A stretch of 33,551 nt of DNA, from positions 1 through 33,551 of the forward strand of contig CACFAY010000016.1 in assembly GCA_902564345.1 (NCBI GenBank), given 5' to 3'. Each line of letters starts with the position of its first letter. The first letter of the stretch is position 1. The stretch is from an uncultured SAR324 cluster bacterium. GTDB lineage: Bacteria; SAR324; NAC60-12. This document shows, piece by piece, positions 18,778 through 28,063 of the stretch. Position numbers and translations under genes: made by a program. The notes under the pieces were generated by a model that saw only the letters and a list, made by a program, of their open reading frames with translations, made no database searches and was not told the DNA's origin.

Positions 18778-19650
18778 TCAACCTGCATAACGTCTGAGGA
18801 CCGAAATAACTTGACCATAATATCCTGTTCCAAACAAGTTGAGATGGTTCAACAAGTGATACAGCTGATACAAAGGTTCACGTTCGGCATATCCTGGAGA
18901 AATTGGATAAGAAGACTTATATGCTGAATAGAAAGCATTTGAAAATCCACCAAACAACGAGGTCATAGCCAAATCTGCTTCACGGTGACCATAGTAAACA
19001 GCCGGATCAATCAGCCATGGAGTACCTTTCTTATCAATTATGTAATTACCTCTCCATAAGTCTCCATGCAAAAGAGACGGTTTTTCCTCAGTTCCAGAAA
19101 TTAAATTTGGAACTTTCTTAATTAGATTTTCCATTAAATTCCTCATTTCAGAAGATGCATATCCATTTTTAACAGCCAAACTAGTTTGAAATTCAAGTCT
19201 ATTTTCTGTATAAAATTGAGCCCAATTAAAACTTCCTTCCTGGGAAGGTTTATTTATCTGCGGGGTGTAACCAAGAAAATTATTTTTAGAAAATCCATAC
19301 TTTTTTCCACGGTATCTATGCAGTTCCGCAAATTGTCTCCCCAACATTTCCATGCTGTAATTCGAACTGCTGTAATCGGCTTCAATCCATTGTAGTAGCA
19401 GAAAATCAGATCCTTTTTTTACGATCTCAGGAACATTTACAGCACCTGATTTGCGAAGCTCTTCTAGCCCAAGCTCTTCAGCATCAAACGTTCTTGAACC
19501 AATGCTACTTAAATGTTTGAGAAAATATATCTTCCCAGACTCAAGCAGTAGTTTGTATGAATCCGCGATACATCCTCCTGAAACAGAAGAAGAAGATTTA
19601 ATAGACTCAGAAATAATTTTTTCAATGTGAGACTTTAAATCAGGATTCAT
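18778..19650 (-). CDS. Fructosamine/ketosamine-3-kinase family protein
   Basis: LLHGDLWRGNYIIDKKGTPWLIDPAVYYGHREADLAMTSLFGGF plus NFLGYTPQ..NWAQFYTENRL; typical FN3K family. Confidence 0.92.
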   Translation of the reverse strand: MNPDLKSHIEKIISESIKSSSSVSGGCIADSYKLLLESGKIYFLKHLSSIGSRTFDAEELGLEELRKSGAVNVPEIVKKGSDFLLLQWIEADYSSSNYSMEMLGRQFAELHRYRGKKYGFSKNNFLGYTPQINKPSQEGSFNWAQFYTENRLEFQTSLAVKNGYASSEMRNLMENLIKKVPNLISGTEEKPSLLHGDLWRGNYIIDKKGTPWLIDPAVYYGHREADLAMTSLFGGFSNAFYSAYKSSYPISPGYAEREPLYQLYHLLNHLNLFGTGYYGQVISVLRRYAG

Positions 19651-20120
19651 TGCTTATTAGATTTTAAATACTTCAAAAGACCTCCACATGCATCCTCTAA
19701 TATATCAATAACAGTTTCAAAACCCTGGTCACCTCCATAATAAGGGTCAGGAACTGAGGTTATTCTCGATACTTGACAAAAATCAGTTATACGCTTGATT
19801 TTATGTGTAAATTTATTATTATGGTCTCGCATGCTGACTTGACTGAAATTATTTTCATCCATAGTAATAATCCAGTCGAAATTTTGAAAATCTTCAAAAA
19901 TAAATTTACGTGAAATGCTGTTCAACTCATAACCTCGCAAACTTGCATGCTCTCGCATCCTTAGGTCAGCAGAATCACCTTGGTGATAATCAATAGTACC
20001 TGCAGAATCACATTCGATCTCATTTTCTTGTCCCTGCTCTTTTATTAAAAATTGCATTATACCTTCGGCGCATGGTGAGCGACAAATGTTTCCCATACAG
20101 ACAAATAGAACTCGTATCAT
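19647..20120 (-). CDS. Low-molecular-weight protein tyrosine phosphatase-like phosphatase
   Basis: MIRVLFVCMGNICRSPCAEGIM P-loop (CxGNxCRSP) and DPYYGG catalytic aspartate motif. ATGA overlap with the FN3K gene. Confidence 0.93.
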   Translation of the reverse strand: MIRVLFVCMGNICRSPCAEGIMQFLIKEQGQENEIECDSAGTIDYHQGDSADLRMREHASLRGYELNSISRKFIFEDFQNFDWIITMDENNFSQVSMRDHNNKFTHKIKRITDFCQVSRITSVPDPYYGGDQGFETVIDILEDACGGLLKYLKSNKQ

Positions 20121-20498
20121 AAGTATTGTGTGTGATTATTTTTTCGGATTAATTTAAATGTTCTTCTGACAGTGAAATTTAAATATTAATCTTAACATTG
20201 TTAGGCTAACCCTGAATATGTTTAAAAGCAAGAACCATAAATACGCCAGTATTTAGGACAAAAAAAAATTTTTTTATTCTACAAAAACAATGTTTAAAAA
20301 ACATTATTTTAATTTTTATTTTTGTAAAATTACTTGAAATTGCCAATAAAAATGCTATTAATGTAAATGATTGTATTGAAACAGAACTTCATAAATTTTA
20401 AGATAATTAATATTTTTGGATAATTCTGATGGTCTATCTGGAGAATGTACTCTGGCAGATTTCGATACTGAATTAGCTATTATAAACTAAGGAGAAGT

Positions 20499-21698
20499 AT
20501 GTATAAAAAAAGCATTTTTCATAAGATTGCTTTTGCATTTGTATGGGCCTTCATAATTCCTACATTGGCTTTTGCTCAAATAAAAATGGGAATAATTTTA
20601 GGTTTTACAGGCCCAATTGAGTCATTAACTCCTGATATGGGGAAATCAGCAGAAATGGCTTTTAAAGAGGTTTCTGATTCAGGTCAATTGTTGGGTGGAC
20701 AAAAAGTCAGTGTAGTCCGTGGTGATTCAACTTGTATTGATGCTGCAGCAGCCACTGCGACAGCAGAAAGATTGATCACTTCTGATAAAGTTACTGGAAT
20801 CATGGGAGCAGACTGCTCTGGTGTTACCACAGCGATTGCTAACAATGTTGCAGTGCCAAACGGTGTAGCTATGATTTCACCGTCTGCAACTTCGCCAGCA
20901 TTGAGTACAATTGCTGATAATGGTTATTTCTTCAGAACAGCACCTTCTGACGCAAGACAGGGACAAGTATTAGCTGAAATAACTATTGAGCGTGGCATCA
21001 ACAACGTCGCTGTCACTTTCATTAACAATGATTACGGTAAAGGCTTGTCTGACTCATTTATTAATGCATATAAGGGACTGGGAGGAAAAGTTAGCGCAGT
21101 AGTGCCTCACGAAGCTGACAAAGCTGATTTCTCAGCTGAAGTTGCTACACTAGATGCTTCAGGAGCAGATGTTCTTGCGGTATTTGGTTATGTTGATCAG
21201 GGTGGTAACCACATAATTCAGGGATCACTTGATTCAGGATCTTTCGATAAGTTTATCTTGGCAGACGGGATGTATGGGGAATCTCTTTTAAAAAATATGG
21301 AAGGAGATCTTTCTGGGACATTCGGAACAGTTCCTGGAACTGATTCAAAAGGGTCTGAAACCTTTAAGGGAATGGCGCAATCAGCAGGTATTACGGTAGG
21401 TGGACCATTTACGGGTGAGTCCTATGATGCAGCTGCTCTTCTGATGCTGGCAATGCAGTCTGCGGGTTCTACAGACCGTGCAGCTATCGCTTCTAATGTG
21501 TTTGCTGTGGCAAATGCGCCTGGTGTAAAAATTATGCCTGGTGAACTTAGAAAAGGACTTATAATTCTTGCAAAGGGTGGTGCAATAGATTATGTCGGTG
21601 CCTCCAATGTGGAACTTGTAGGAGGAGGCGAGGCCTCAGGTTCATATCAGGAATTTGAGGTTAAAGGGAAATCCTTTAGTACTGTAAGATATCGCTAA
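20499..21698 (+). CDS. ABC transporter substrate-binding protein, branched-chain amino acid (LivK/Peripla_BP_6) type
   Basis: Signal peptide ending LAFA; IKMGIILGFTGPIESLTPDMGKSAEMAF...; GIMGADCSGVTTAIA; SPSATSPAL. Confidence 0.9.
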   Translation: MYKKSIFHKIAFAFVWAFIIPTLAFAQIKMGIILGFTGPIESLTPDMGKSAEMAFKEVSDSGQLLGGQKVSVVRGDSTCIDAAAATATAERLITSDKVTGIMGADCSGVTTAIANNVAVPNGVAMISPSATSPALSTIADNGYFFRTAPSDARQGQVLAEITIERGINNVAVTFINNDYGKGLSDSFINAYKGLGGKVSAVVPHEADKADFSAEVATLDASGADVLAVFGYVDQGGNHIIQGSLDSGSFDKFILADGMYGESLLKNMEGDLSGTFGTVPGTDSKGSETFKGMAQSAGITVGGPFTGESYDAAALLMLAMQSAGSTDRAAIASNVFAVANAPGVKIMPGELRKGLIILAKGGAIDYVGASNVELVGGGEASGSYQEFEVKGKSFSTVRYR

Positions 21699-21805
21699 AT
21701 ATAATTTTTAAAAATATTTTTTTTCGTTTCAAACGAGAGTGAGTTCCCATAGCTCAACTTTTAGTAAGCATTTAAAGATTTTTATTATTGAAATCTATAA
21801 TTGCC

Positions 21806-21926
21806 TGCTGCATTTAGTATTATTCAATTGCAGCATATTACAGTTTGTGCTTATATTTGTCGATGGTTCAATGTTGGTAAGTAAGCACAAAAATTTTTGG
21901 ATATTTGAACCAAAAATTATTTTTAA
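21806..21926 (+). promoter_or_regulatory. Structured mRNA leader (interleaved and alternative helices) upstream of the sugar-binding protein gene
   Basis: Helix P TGCTGCA/TGCAGCA (21806-12/21829-35). Helix A TTTGTGCTTA/TAAGCACAAA (21844-53/21882-91). Helix B TGGTTCAA/TTGAACCA (21864-71/21905-12). Helix C AATTTTTGG/CCAAAAATT (21892-900/21910-18) followed by ATTTTTAATT. All arms are perfect complements. Confidence 0.5.
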
Positions 21927-21965
21927 TTCAATTTAAGTAAATAAAATCAGAACATAGGAGAAAAT

Positions 21966-23231
21966 ATGTTAGTTAAATTAGAAAAGTTAATTATAGGATT
22001 CATTTTTGCCTTTAGTACAGTAAGTACTGCAATGGCAGGTGGAGAGGCTGAAGTGCTTCATTGGTGGACTTCAGGTGGTGAAGCAAAAGCATTACAGGTC
22101 CTTAAGGATGATTTTGCTAAAAAAGGAGGAACTTGGAAAGATATGCCTGTTGCAGGTGGCGGTGGAGATGCTGCAAACGTTACTCTTAAGTCCAGAATAG
22201 TCGCAGGCGATCCTCCTACAGCTTCACAAATAAAAGGTCCTACTATTCAAGAATATGATGAAGAGGGTGTAGTTGCTCCTTACCACATTCATGCGGTAGC
22301 TAAAGCTGAGAATTGGGATTCTTTATTAAGTTCTCAGGTTTCAAATCATATGAAGTGTGATGGGTTCACTAAGTACTGTGCTGCTCCTGTAAACATACAC
22401 AGAATTGACTGGTTCTGGGCGAATAAAAAGGTTCTAGATTCTCATGGACTGAAAATGCCAACTTCTTGGGATGAATTTAATGCAGCAGCAAGCAAGTTGC
22501 AATCAGCAGGAATAATTCCTTTTGCCCATGGTGGTCAGCCTTGGCAGGATGCTACGGTATTTGAGGCAGTACTTCTTGGAATTGGTGGAAATGAATTCTA
22601 CCATAAAGCAATTGTCGAATTAGATATGAATGCTTTAAGTGGCCCTACTATGGTTAAAGTCTTCGACCAAATGCGTAAACTTCAAGGATTTACAGATAAA
22701 GGAATGCCAGGGAGAGATTGGAACGTGGCTACTGCAATGGTCATGAATGGTAAAGCTGCTTTCCAAATTATGGGAGATTGGGCTAAGGGAGAATTCTCCA
22801 ATGCTGGTTTAAAACCAGGTGTTGACTATTATTGTCTTCCCACTCCATCTGACCACGGATATTTGTACAATGTTGATAGTTTCATTTTTTACGGAATGAA
22901 AGGGAAAAGCAAAATCGATGGTCAAAAAGCACTTGCTAGCTCTATAATGGGTAAGAATTTCCAGAAAATTTTTAATATTTATAAGGGCTCAATTCCTGCT
23001 CGTCTTGATGTTCCAATGGATGAATTTGATATGTGTGCCAAGGGATCTGCCTCTGATCTGAAGTATTCTGCTATGACAGGTGGACTGCTACCAAGTTTTG
23101 CGCATGGAATGGCTCTTCGTAACGCCCAAAAAGGAGCGATGCAGGACGTTATCACAGAGCATTTCAATTCCAACATGTCTTCTCATGAAGCAGCTAGGAG
23201 ATTAGCAGATGCAATTCAGGCATCATTGTAA
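21966..23231 (+). CDS. Sugar ABC transporter substrate-binding protein (GtsA/glucose-mannose type)
   Basis: Signal peptide ..VSTAMAGG; EVLHWWTSGGEAKAL; RIDWFWANKKVLDSHGLKMPTSWDEF; PFAHGGQPWQDATVFEAVLL; AAFQIMGDWAKGEF. Confidence 0.93.
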   Translation: MLVKLEKLIIGFIFAFSTVSTAMAGGEAEVLHWWTSGGEAKALQVLKDDFAKKGGTWKDMPVAGGGGDAANVTLKSRIVAGDPPTASQIKGPTIQEYDEEGVVAPYHIHAVAKAENWDSLLSSQVSNHMKCDGFTKYCAAPVNIHRIDWFWANKKVLDSHGLKMPTSWDEFNAAASKLQSAGIIPFAHGGQPWQDATVFEAVLLGIGGNEFYHKAIVELDMNALSGPTMVKVFDQMRKLQGFTDKGMPGRDWNVATAMVMNGKAAFQIMGDWAKGEFSNAGLKPGVDYYCLPTPSDHGYLYNVDSFIFYGMKGKSKIDGQKALASSIMGKNFQKIFNIYKGSIPARLDVPMDEFDMCAKGSASDLKYSAMTGGLLPSFAHGMALRNAQKGAMQDVITEHFNSNMSSHEAARRLADAIQASL

Positions 23232-23274
23232 TTTCTGATTATCAATCAATATTTCAGAAGGTAATCAATGCTAT

Positions 23275-23315
23275 GCACCCTCCTTAATCTTATGATTAAA
23301 TAACACGGAGGGTGC
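23275..23315 (+). terminator. Strong stem-loop between sugar-binding protein and permease genes
   Basis: GCACCCTCC (23275-23283) pairs with GGAGGGTGC (23307-23315), 9 bp, inner TTAATC-TTAT-GATTAA mini-stem, followed by TCTTTTAT. Confidence 0.75.
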
Positions 23316-23355
23316 TCTTTTATAGTAAAAAAATAAATAGTCAACCAATTACCAC

Positions 23356-24234
23356 ATGCTCTACTGGCTGCAAAGGAACCTTCCAAAAATTGTCATCTCA
23401 CCATCTTTTGCTGTTATTATTTGGTTTGTTTACGGTTTTGTGCTTTGGACTTTTTATGTCTCATTCACAAAGTCAAAGATGTTGCCCAGATACGAATTCT
23501 GGGGAATTGATCAGCACTTCCGCCTTTGGTCAAATCCTCGTTGGTTCAATGCAGTTGAAAACCTGCTAATTTTTACCATACTTTTTGTTTTAGTTTGTTT
23601 ACTGATTGGGATAATACTTTCAATTTTGTTAGATCAAAAGATTAGAACTGAAGGTTTTTTAAGGACAATCTACCTTTACCCTATGGCGCTATCATTTATT
23701 GTAACAGGGACAGCATGGAAGTGGATACTTAATCCTACTATGGGTCTTGAAAAGCTCTTAAATGACTGGGGATTTACAGAATTCACTTTTGACTGGCTCG
23801 TAAACAGGGATATGTCCATATATACCATTGTGATTGCAGCTGTCTGGCAGTCCTCGGGATTTGTAATGGCACTTTTTCTGGCTGGACTGCGCTCAATTGA
23901 CGATGAAATTGTCAAGGCTGCCAAAATTGATGGAGCCAGTCTCTACAGTATTTATTTAACCATAATCCTTCCGATGATGCGTCCAGTTTTCATGAGCTCC
24001 ATTGTCATTCTGCTACATATCTCGATAAAAAGTTATGACCTAGTGGTCGCTCTTACTGCGGGAGGACCAGGAATATCTTCAGACATGCCTGCTGTATTCA
24101 TGACTCAAATGGCTTTTCATCGCAGTGAAATAGGTCTAGCTTCAGCAAGTGCTGTAATGATGTTTCTCACAGTACTGGCTATTATTGTCCCTTACCTTTA
24201 TTCAGAGCTGAGAAGGCAGGATGCAAACTCTTGA
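23356..24234 (+). CDS. Sugar ABC transporter permease (GtsB-like)
   Basis: MalF-type permease: AAKIDGASLYSIYLTIILPMMRPVF EAA motif; follows the GtsA-like gene. Confidence 0.9.
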   Translation: MLYWLQRNLPKIVISPSFAVIIWFVYGFVLWTFYVSFTKSKMLPRYEFWGIDQHFRLWSNPRWFNAVENLLIFTILFVLVCLLIGIILSILLDQKIRTEGFLRTIYLYPMALSFIVTGTAWKWILNPTMGLEKLLNDWGFTEFTFDWLVNRDMSIYTIVIAAVWQSSGFVMALFLAGLRSIDDEIVKAAKIDGASLYSIYLTIILPMMRPVFMSSIVILLHISIKSYDLVVALTAGGPGISSDMPAVFMTQMAFHRSEIGLASASAVMMFLTVLAIIVPYLYSELRRQDANS

Positions 24235-25126
24235 TTTCCAAAAGATGGAAAACATTGAACGTTCTTCGGCCCGTAAACGTATTTTTTATCGTTGGCTACT
24301 TTTTATAATTCTTGGAATCTTCGCCCTATACTATCTTGCGCCACTTTATGTAATGATTATCACTTCTCTTAAGACCATGGAAGAAATAAGGCAGGGCAAC
24401 TTAATGACTTTACCCAGAGAAATAATTTTCGATTCATGGATTACCGCATGGAGCGGTCGTGGAGGAATTGATGCTGGTAATGTATTTCTTCGCCCTTTTT
24501 TTTGGAACTCATTAAAAATGGTAGTTCCTGCAGTGGCGATTTCAACTTTCTTTGGTGCGCTTAATGGATACGCTCTCACCAAGTGGCGATTTAAAGGAGA
24601 CAATATTATATTCCTTTTGTTCCTTTTCGGTTGTTTTATTCCATATCAAGCTATTCTGCTACCCATGTCTAGAACGCTGGGTTTTCTCGGAATATCAAAT
24701 TCGATCAGCGGATTGGTCCTTGTTCACACAGTATACGGATTAAGCTTTACAACTCTATTTTTTCGTAATTACTATATCTCTATTCCTGACGAAATGATCA
24801 AGGCTGCTAGGATTGATGGAGCAGGATTTTTCAAAATTTTCTTCAAAGTACTAATACCAATATCTGCACCTATAGCAGTAGTGACAGTTATCTGGCAGTT
24901 TACAAATATATGGAATGATTTTCTTTTCGGTTCTTCTTTCTCATTTGGAGAAGCCGCACCCATCCAAGTAGCACTCAACAATATGGTTCTTACAAGTACC
25001 AGTGTTAAAGAATATAATGTAGATATGGCCGCGGCATTCATAGCGGGAATACCAACCCTGCTAGTTTATATTCTAGCAGGGAAATACTTTATCCGGGGAC
25101 TAACAGCAGGTTCAGTAAAAGGATAA
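24221..25126 (+). CDS. Sugar ABC transporter permease (GtsC-like)
   Basis: MalG-type permease: AARIDGAGFFKIFFKVLIPISAP EAA motif, C-terminal KYFIRGLTAGSVKG. Alternative start at 24245. Confidence 0.9.
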   Translation: MQTLDFQKMENIERSSARKRIFYRWLLFIILGIFALYYLAPLYVMIITSLKTMEEIRQGNLMTLPREIIFDSWITAWSGRGGIDAGNVFLRPFFWNSLKMVVPAVAISTFFGALNGYALTKWRFKGDNIIFLLFLFGCFIPYQAILLPMSRTLGFLGISNSISGLVLVHTVYGLSFTTLFFRNYYISIPDEMIKAARIDGAGFFKIFFKVLIPISAPIAVVTVIWQFTNIWNDFLFGSSFSFGEAAPIQVALNNMVLTSTSVKEYNVDMAAAFIAGIPTLLVYILAGKYFIRGLTAGSVKG

Positions 25127-25174
25127 GAAAGACTATATTTAGAATTGTAATGCTTACAAATATTAAATAAAAAA

Positions 25175-26275
25175 ATGGCAACATTAAAAGTTATTAACCT
25201 TACAAAAAGTTTTGGAAATACTAAGGTACTTAAGCAAATTAATCTTAAGGTAAATGATGGTGAATTTATTGTACTACTTGGACCTTCAGGATGCGGGAAA
25301 TCAACTCTTCTCAATATGATTGCTGGTCTTGAGACTGTTGACGATGGAGAAATACTAATTGATGAATACGTGGTTAATCGTGTTGAACCGAAAGATCGCA
25401 ACATAGCAATGGTCTTTCAGTCATATGCTTTATATCCAGCGATGACAGTTCGTAATAACGTCATTTTTGGCCTTAAACAACGAAAAATCTCTAAAGAGCA
25501 TATAGAAAAATCATTAAATCATTTTTCAAAAATGCTCAAAATTGACCAACTCTTAGACCGCAAACCAGCACAACTTTCTGGAGGACAGCGGCAACGTGTA
25601 GCAATGGGACGGGCATTAGTGCGTGAACCACAAATTTTTCTCTTCGATGAACCATTATCCAATCTTGATGCAAAACTTCGTGTAGAAATGAGGCACGAAA
25701 TCAACAAATTGCACGAAAGCTTGGGAACGACAATGATTTACGTGACCCATGATCAAGTAGAAGCGATGAGCCTTGCTACTCGAATAGCTGTCATGAACGA
25801 AGGCATCATCCAACAGATTGGGACTCCTCAGGAAATTTATGATAAACCTAATAGCATTTTTGTTGCTGACTTTATCGGTTCTCCTGCGATAAACCTTATT
25901 CAAGGCAAATTTTACAAAGATGGAACTATATCCTGTTTTATTCCCGAACAGCAAAAAGAAAATGTTAAAATTTCTCTTAACGACTATTCATTTATTTCTG
26001 AACCAAAAGAAGGTCAGGAAATCATTTTGGGATTTCGGCCAGAACATTTAAATCTTCCAGATACTTCTCTAAATTCTCAAATGGCAGTTTCACTCAAACC
26101 TTCACTCATTGAACTTACTGGATATGAAAAGGAAGTTAGTTTTGAATTTTATGGAAACGAAATCACCGGAAGGCTGCCACGTCATATCAATATAGAATTA
26201 GGCAAGCCCATCTCACTAAGCATAGACCTGTCAGAAATCTCGATCTTTGACAAATCAAGCACAATGCGCATTTAA
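25175..26275 (+). CDS. Sugar ABC transporter ATP-binding protein (GtsD/UgpC/MalK family)
   Basis: Walker [12 protein letters not shown], signature [19 protein letters not shown], Walker [18 protein letters not shown]-terminal regulatory domain LGFRPEHL. Confidence 0.95.
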   Translation: MATLKVINLTKSFGNTKVLKQINLKVNDGEFIVLLGPSGCGKSTLLNMIAGLETVDDGEILIDEYVVNRVEPKDRNIAMVFQSYALYPAMTVRNNVIFGLKQRKISKEHIEKSLNHFSKMLKIDQLLDRKPAQLSGGQRQRVAMGRALVREPQIFLFDEPLSNLDAKLRVEMRHEINKLHESLGTTMIYVTHDQVEAMSLATRIAVMNEGIIQQIGTPQEIYDKPNSIFVADFIGSPAINLIQGKFYKDGTISCFIPEQQKENVKISLNDYSFISEPKEGQEIILGFRPEHLNLPDTSLNSQMAVSLKPSLIELTGYEKEVSFEFYGNEITGRLPRHINIELGKPISLSIDLSEISIFDKSSTMRI

Positions 26276-26441
26276 AACAGAACATCCTAATAGAATAAAT
26301 TGATTCATTTATTCGTAGAAAAATAAATCTAAAAACTCCAAGTTTTAAATAATTTATTAAGTGTTAACCTTTCAGAGAAATTCAGTGCATAGACTGAATA
26401 AAATTTGAATACTGTCGGATTATAATCAAAGAAAATATATT

Positions 26442-27842
26442 ATGTTAAGTACAAAAATTGTTTGCACCATTGGTCCAGCAAGTGATACCTCTGAAGTATT
26501 AGAAGACCTAGCTGAGGCAGGAATGAATGTCGCTCGATTAAATTTCTCGCATGGCACTCATACTTCGCACAAAAAAATTATTAAGCAAATTCATGAATTG
26601 AACCAAAGCAGAAAATTCCCTATTGCAATTATGCTTGATACACAGGGACCAGAAATCAGGACTGGCAATGAAAAGAGTGCTCTTAAGTCAAAAGAAATAG
26701 TTACTGTTAGCTGCCCACCATTTAAGGAGAATGAAGGAAATATTCATGTAAATTACCCTGCTTTAAAAAGTGATCTGAAACCAGGAAACTATATTTCTCT
26801 AGACAGTGGATTGGTAAAATTAAAAGTTATTGGAAAACACAAAAAAGGACTTAAGTGTGAGGTTATAGACGGTGGCATCGTAAATGGTCACAGACATGTG
26901 AATTTACCAGGTACTGTAGTTAAACTTCCTGGTATAACCAAAAATGACAAGAGAGACATACTTTTTGGTATAAAACATAAAGTTAATTTTATTGCCCTTT
27001 CTTTTGTACGTAATTCTGAAACAATTAAGGAAGTAAGAAAACTATTGGGAAAACATGCTGAGCATACAGAGATAATAGCTAAAGTTGAAAATTTGGAAGG
27101 TGTCGAAAGACTTGAAGAAATAGTTAAAGAAGCTGATGGAGTCATGGTAGCAAGAGGAGATTTAGGAATAGAAGTAGAGTTGGAAGAAGTTCCACAGATT
27201 CAAAGACGAATAGCATTTTTGTGTGCCAAATATGGAAAACGTTCAATTGTTGCGACGCATATGCTGGAATCAATGATTGAACATCCAGTACCAACGAGAG
27301 CAGAGGTTACAGATGTTGCAAATGCAATATTTGAAGAGTCAGATGCAATAATGCTTTCTGGAGAAACTTCAATTGGGAATTATCCTGTTCGTTCAGTAGA
27401 AACATTGAAACGTATAGCAAAACACACAGAAATTTTTCCAGGAGTAAATTTTTCTAAAAATTTGATTATGGAAAAAAATGGGCAACATCTTGCTGCATCT
27501 GCAATCCAAATTGCTTCAGATTTAAAAATTAGAGCAGCTGTTGTAATCACTCGCAATGGTCGTGGTGCAAGATATCTCTCAAATCTTAGACCACACGGAA
27601 TTATTATCTACTCATTTACTGAAAATGCTGATGTTCTCACTTCAAATGTATTGTACAGAGGGGTTTATCCTTTTCTTCTAAAATTAAAGAAAAACCCTGA
27701 AGATAATATACAGGACGCACTAAAGATGCTAAAAGATACCAGAAATTTTAATTCTAATGAGCAAGTAATAGTCTTAGCCAATATTCTCACGGGAGAGGGT
27801 TTTAACACTTCTCTGCAGGTACGCACTATTCCTTCTGATTGA
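26442..27842 (+). CDS. pyk: Pyruvate kinase
   Basis: TKIVCTIGPASDTSEVLEDLAEAGMNVARLNFSHG; GVMVARGDLGIEVELEEVPQIQRR; ATHMLESMIEHPVPTRAEVTDVANAIFEESDAIMLSGETSIGNYP. Confidence 0.96.
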   Translation: MLSTKIVCTIGPASDTSEVLEDLAEAGMNVARLNFSHGTHTSHKKIIKQIHELNQSRKFPIAIMLDTQGPEIRTGNEKSALKSKEIVTVSCPPFKENEGNIHVNYPALKSDLKPGNYISLDSGLVKLKVIGKHKKGLKCEVIDGGIVNGHRHVNLPGTVVKLPGITKNDKRDILFGIKHKVNFIALSFVRNSETIKEVRKLLGKHAEHTEIIAKVENLEGVERLEEIVKEADGVMVARGDLGIEVELEEVPQIQRRIAFLCAKYGKRSIVATHMLESMIEHPVPTRAEVTDVANAIFEESDAIMLSGETSIGNYPVRSVETLKRIAKHTEIFPGVNFSKNLIMEKNGQHLAASAIQIASDLKIRAAVVITRNGRGARYLSNLRPHGIIIYSFTENADVLTSNVLYRGVYPFLLKLKKNPEDNIQDALKMLKDTRNFNSNEQVIVLANILTGEGFNTSLQVRTIPSD

Positions 27843-27949
27843 ATATAGTTTAGTCGTTTTAGTATTTAATTAACTATTTAAAAGTGGTAAACAATCAATA
27901 ACTTTTTTTAAATATGTTGTGCTTATTTAATTTTAAATTGTTTTTAGTA

Positions 27950-28063
27950 TATTTCTTAATAATTTAAAAATTTGATAATCAATAAAAAAAATAATATTAC
28001 TTCGATATTTGATGGGAGTCCATCCTATATATATTAAATAATTTAAAAAATTATTAAGAAATA
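27950..28063 (+). repeat. 16-bp perfect inverted repeat flanking a small hairpin; right arm abuts the DUF1479 start codon (candidate RBS-sequestering leader)
   Basis: TATTTCTTAATAATTT (27950-27965) and AAATTATTAAGAAATA (28048-28063) are exact reverse complements. Internal GATGG-GAGT-CCATC hairpin at 28011-28024. Confidence 0.6.

Noticed and set aside
21739-21936. 65-aa ORF in the leader of the sugar ABC operon
   Set aside because: No RBS-like context or domain recognised, and it spans the interleaved helices; structure explains the region better than coding. A leader-peptide role cannot be fully excluded.
23312-23569. 85-aa ORF overlapping the GtsB-like permease start
   Set aside because: Starts inside the intergenic hairpin and runs out of frame over clear permease sequence.
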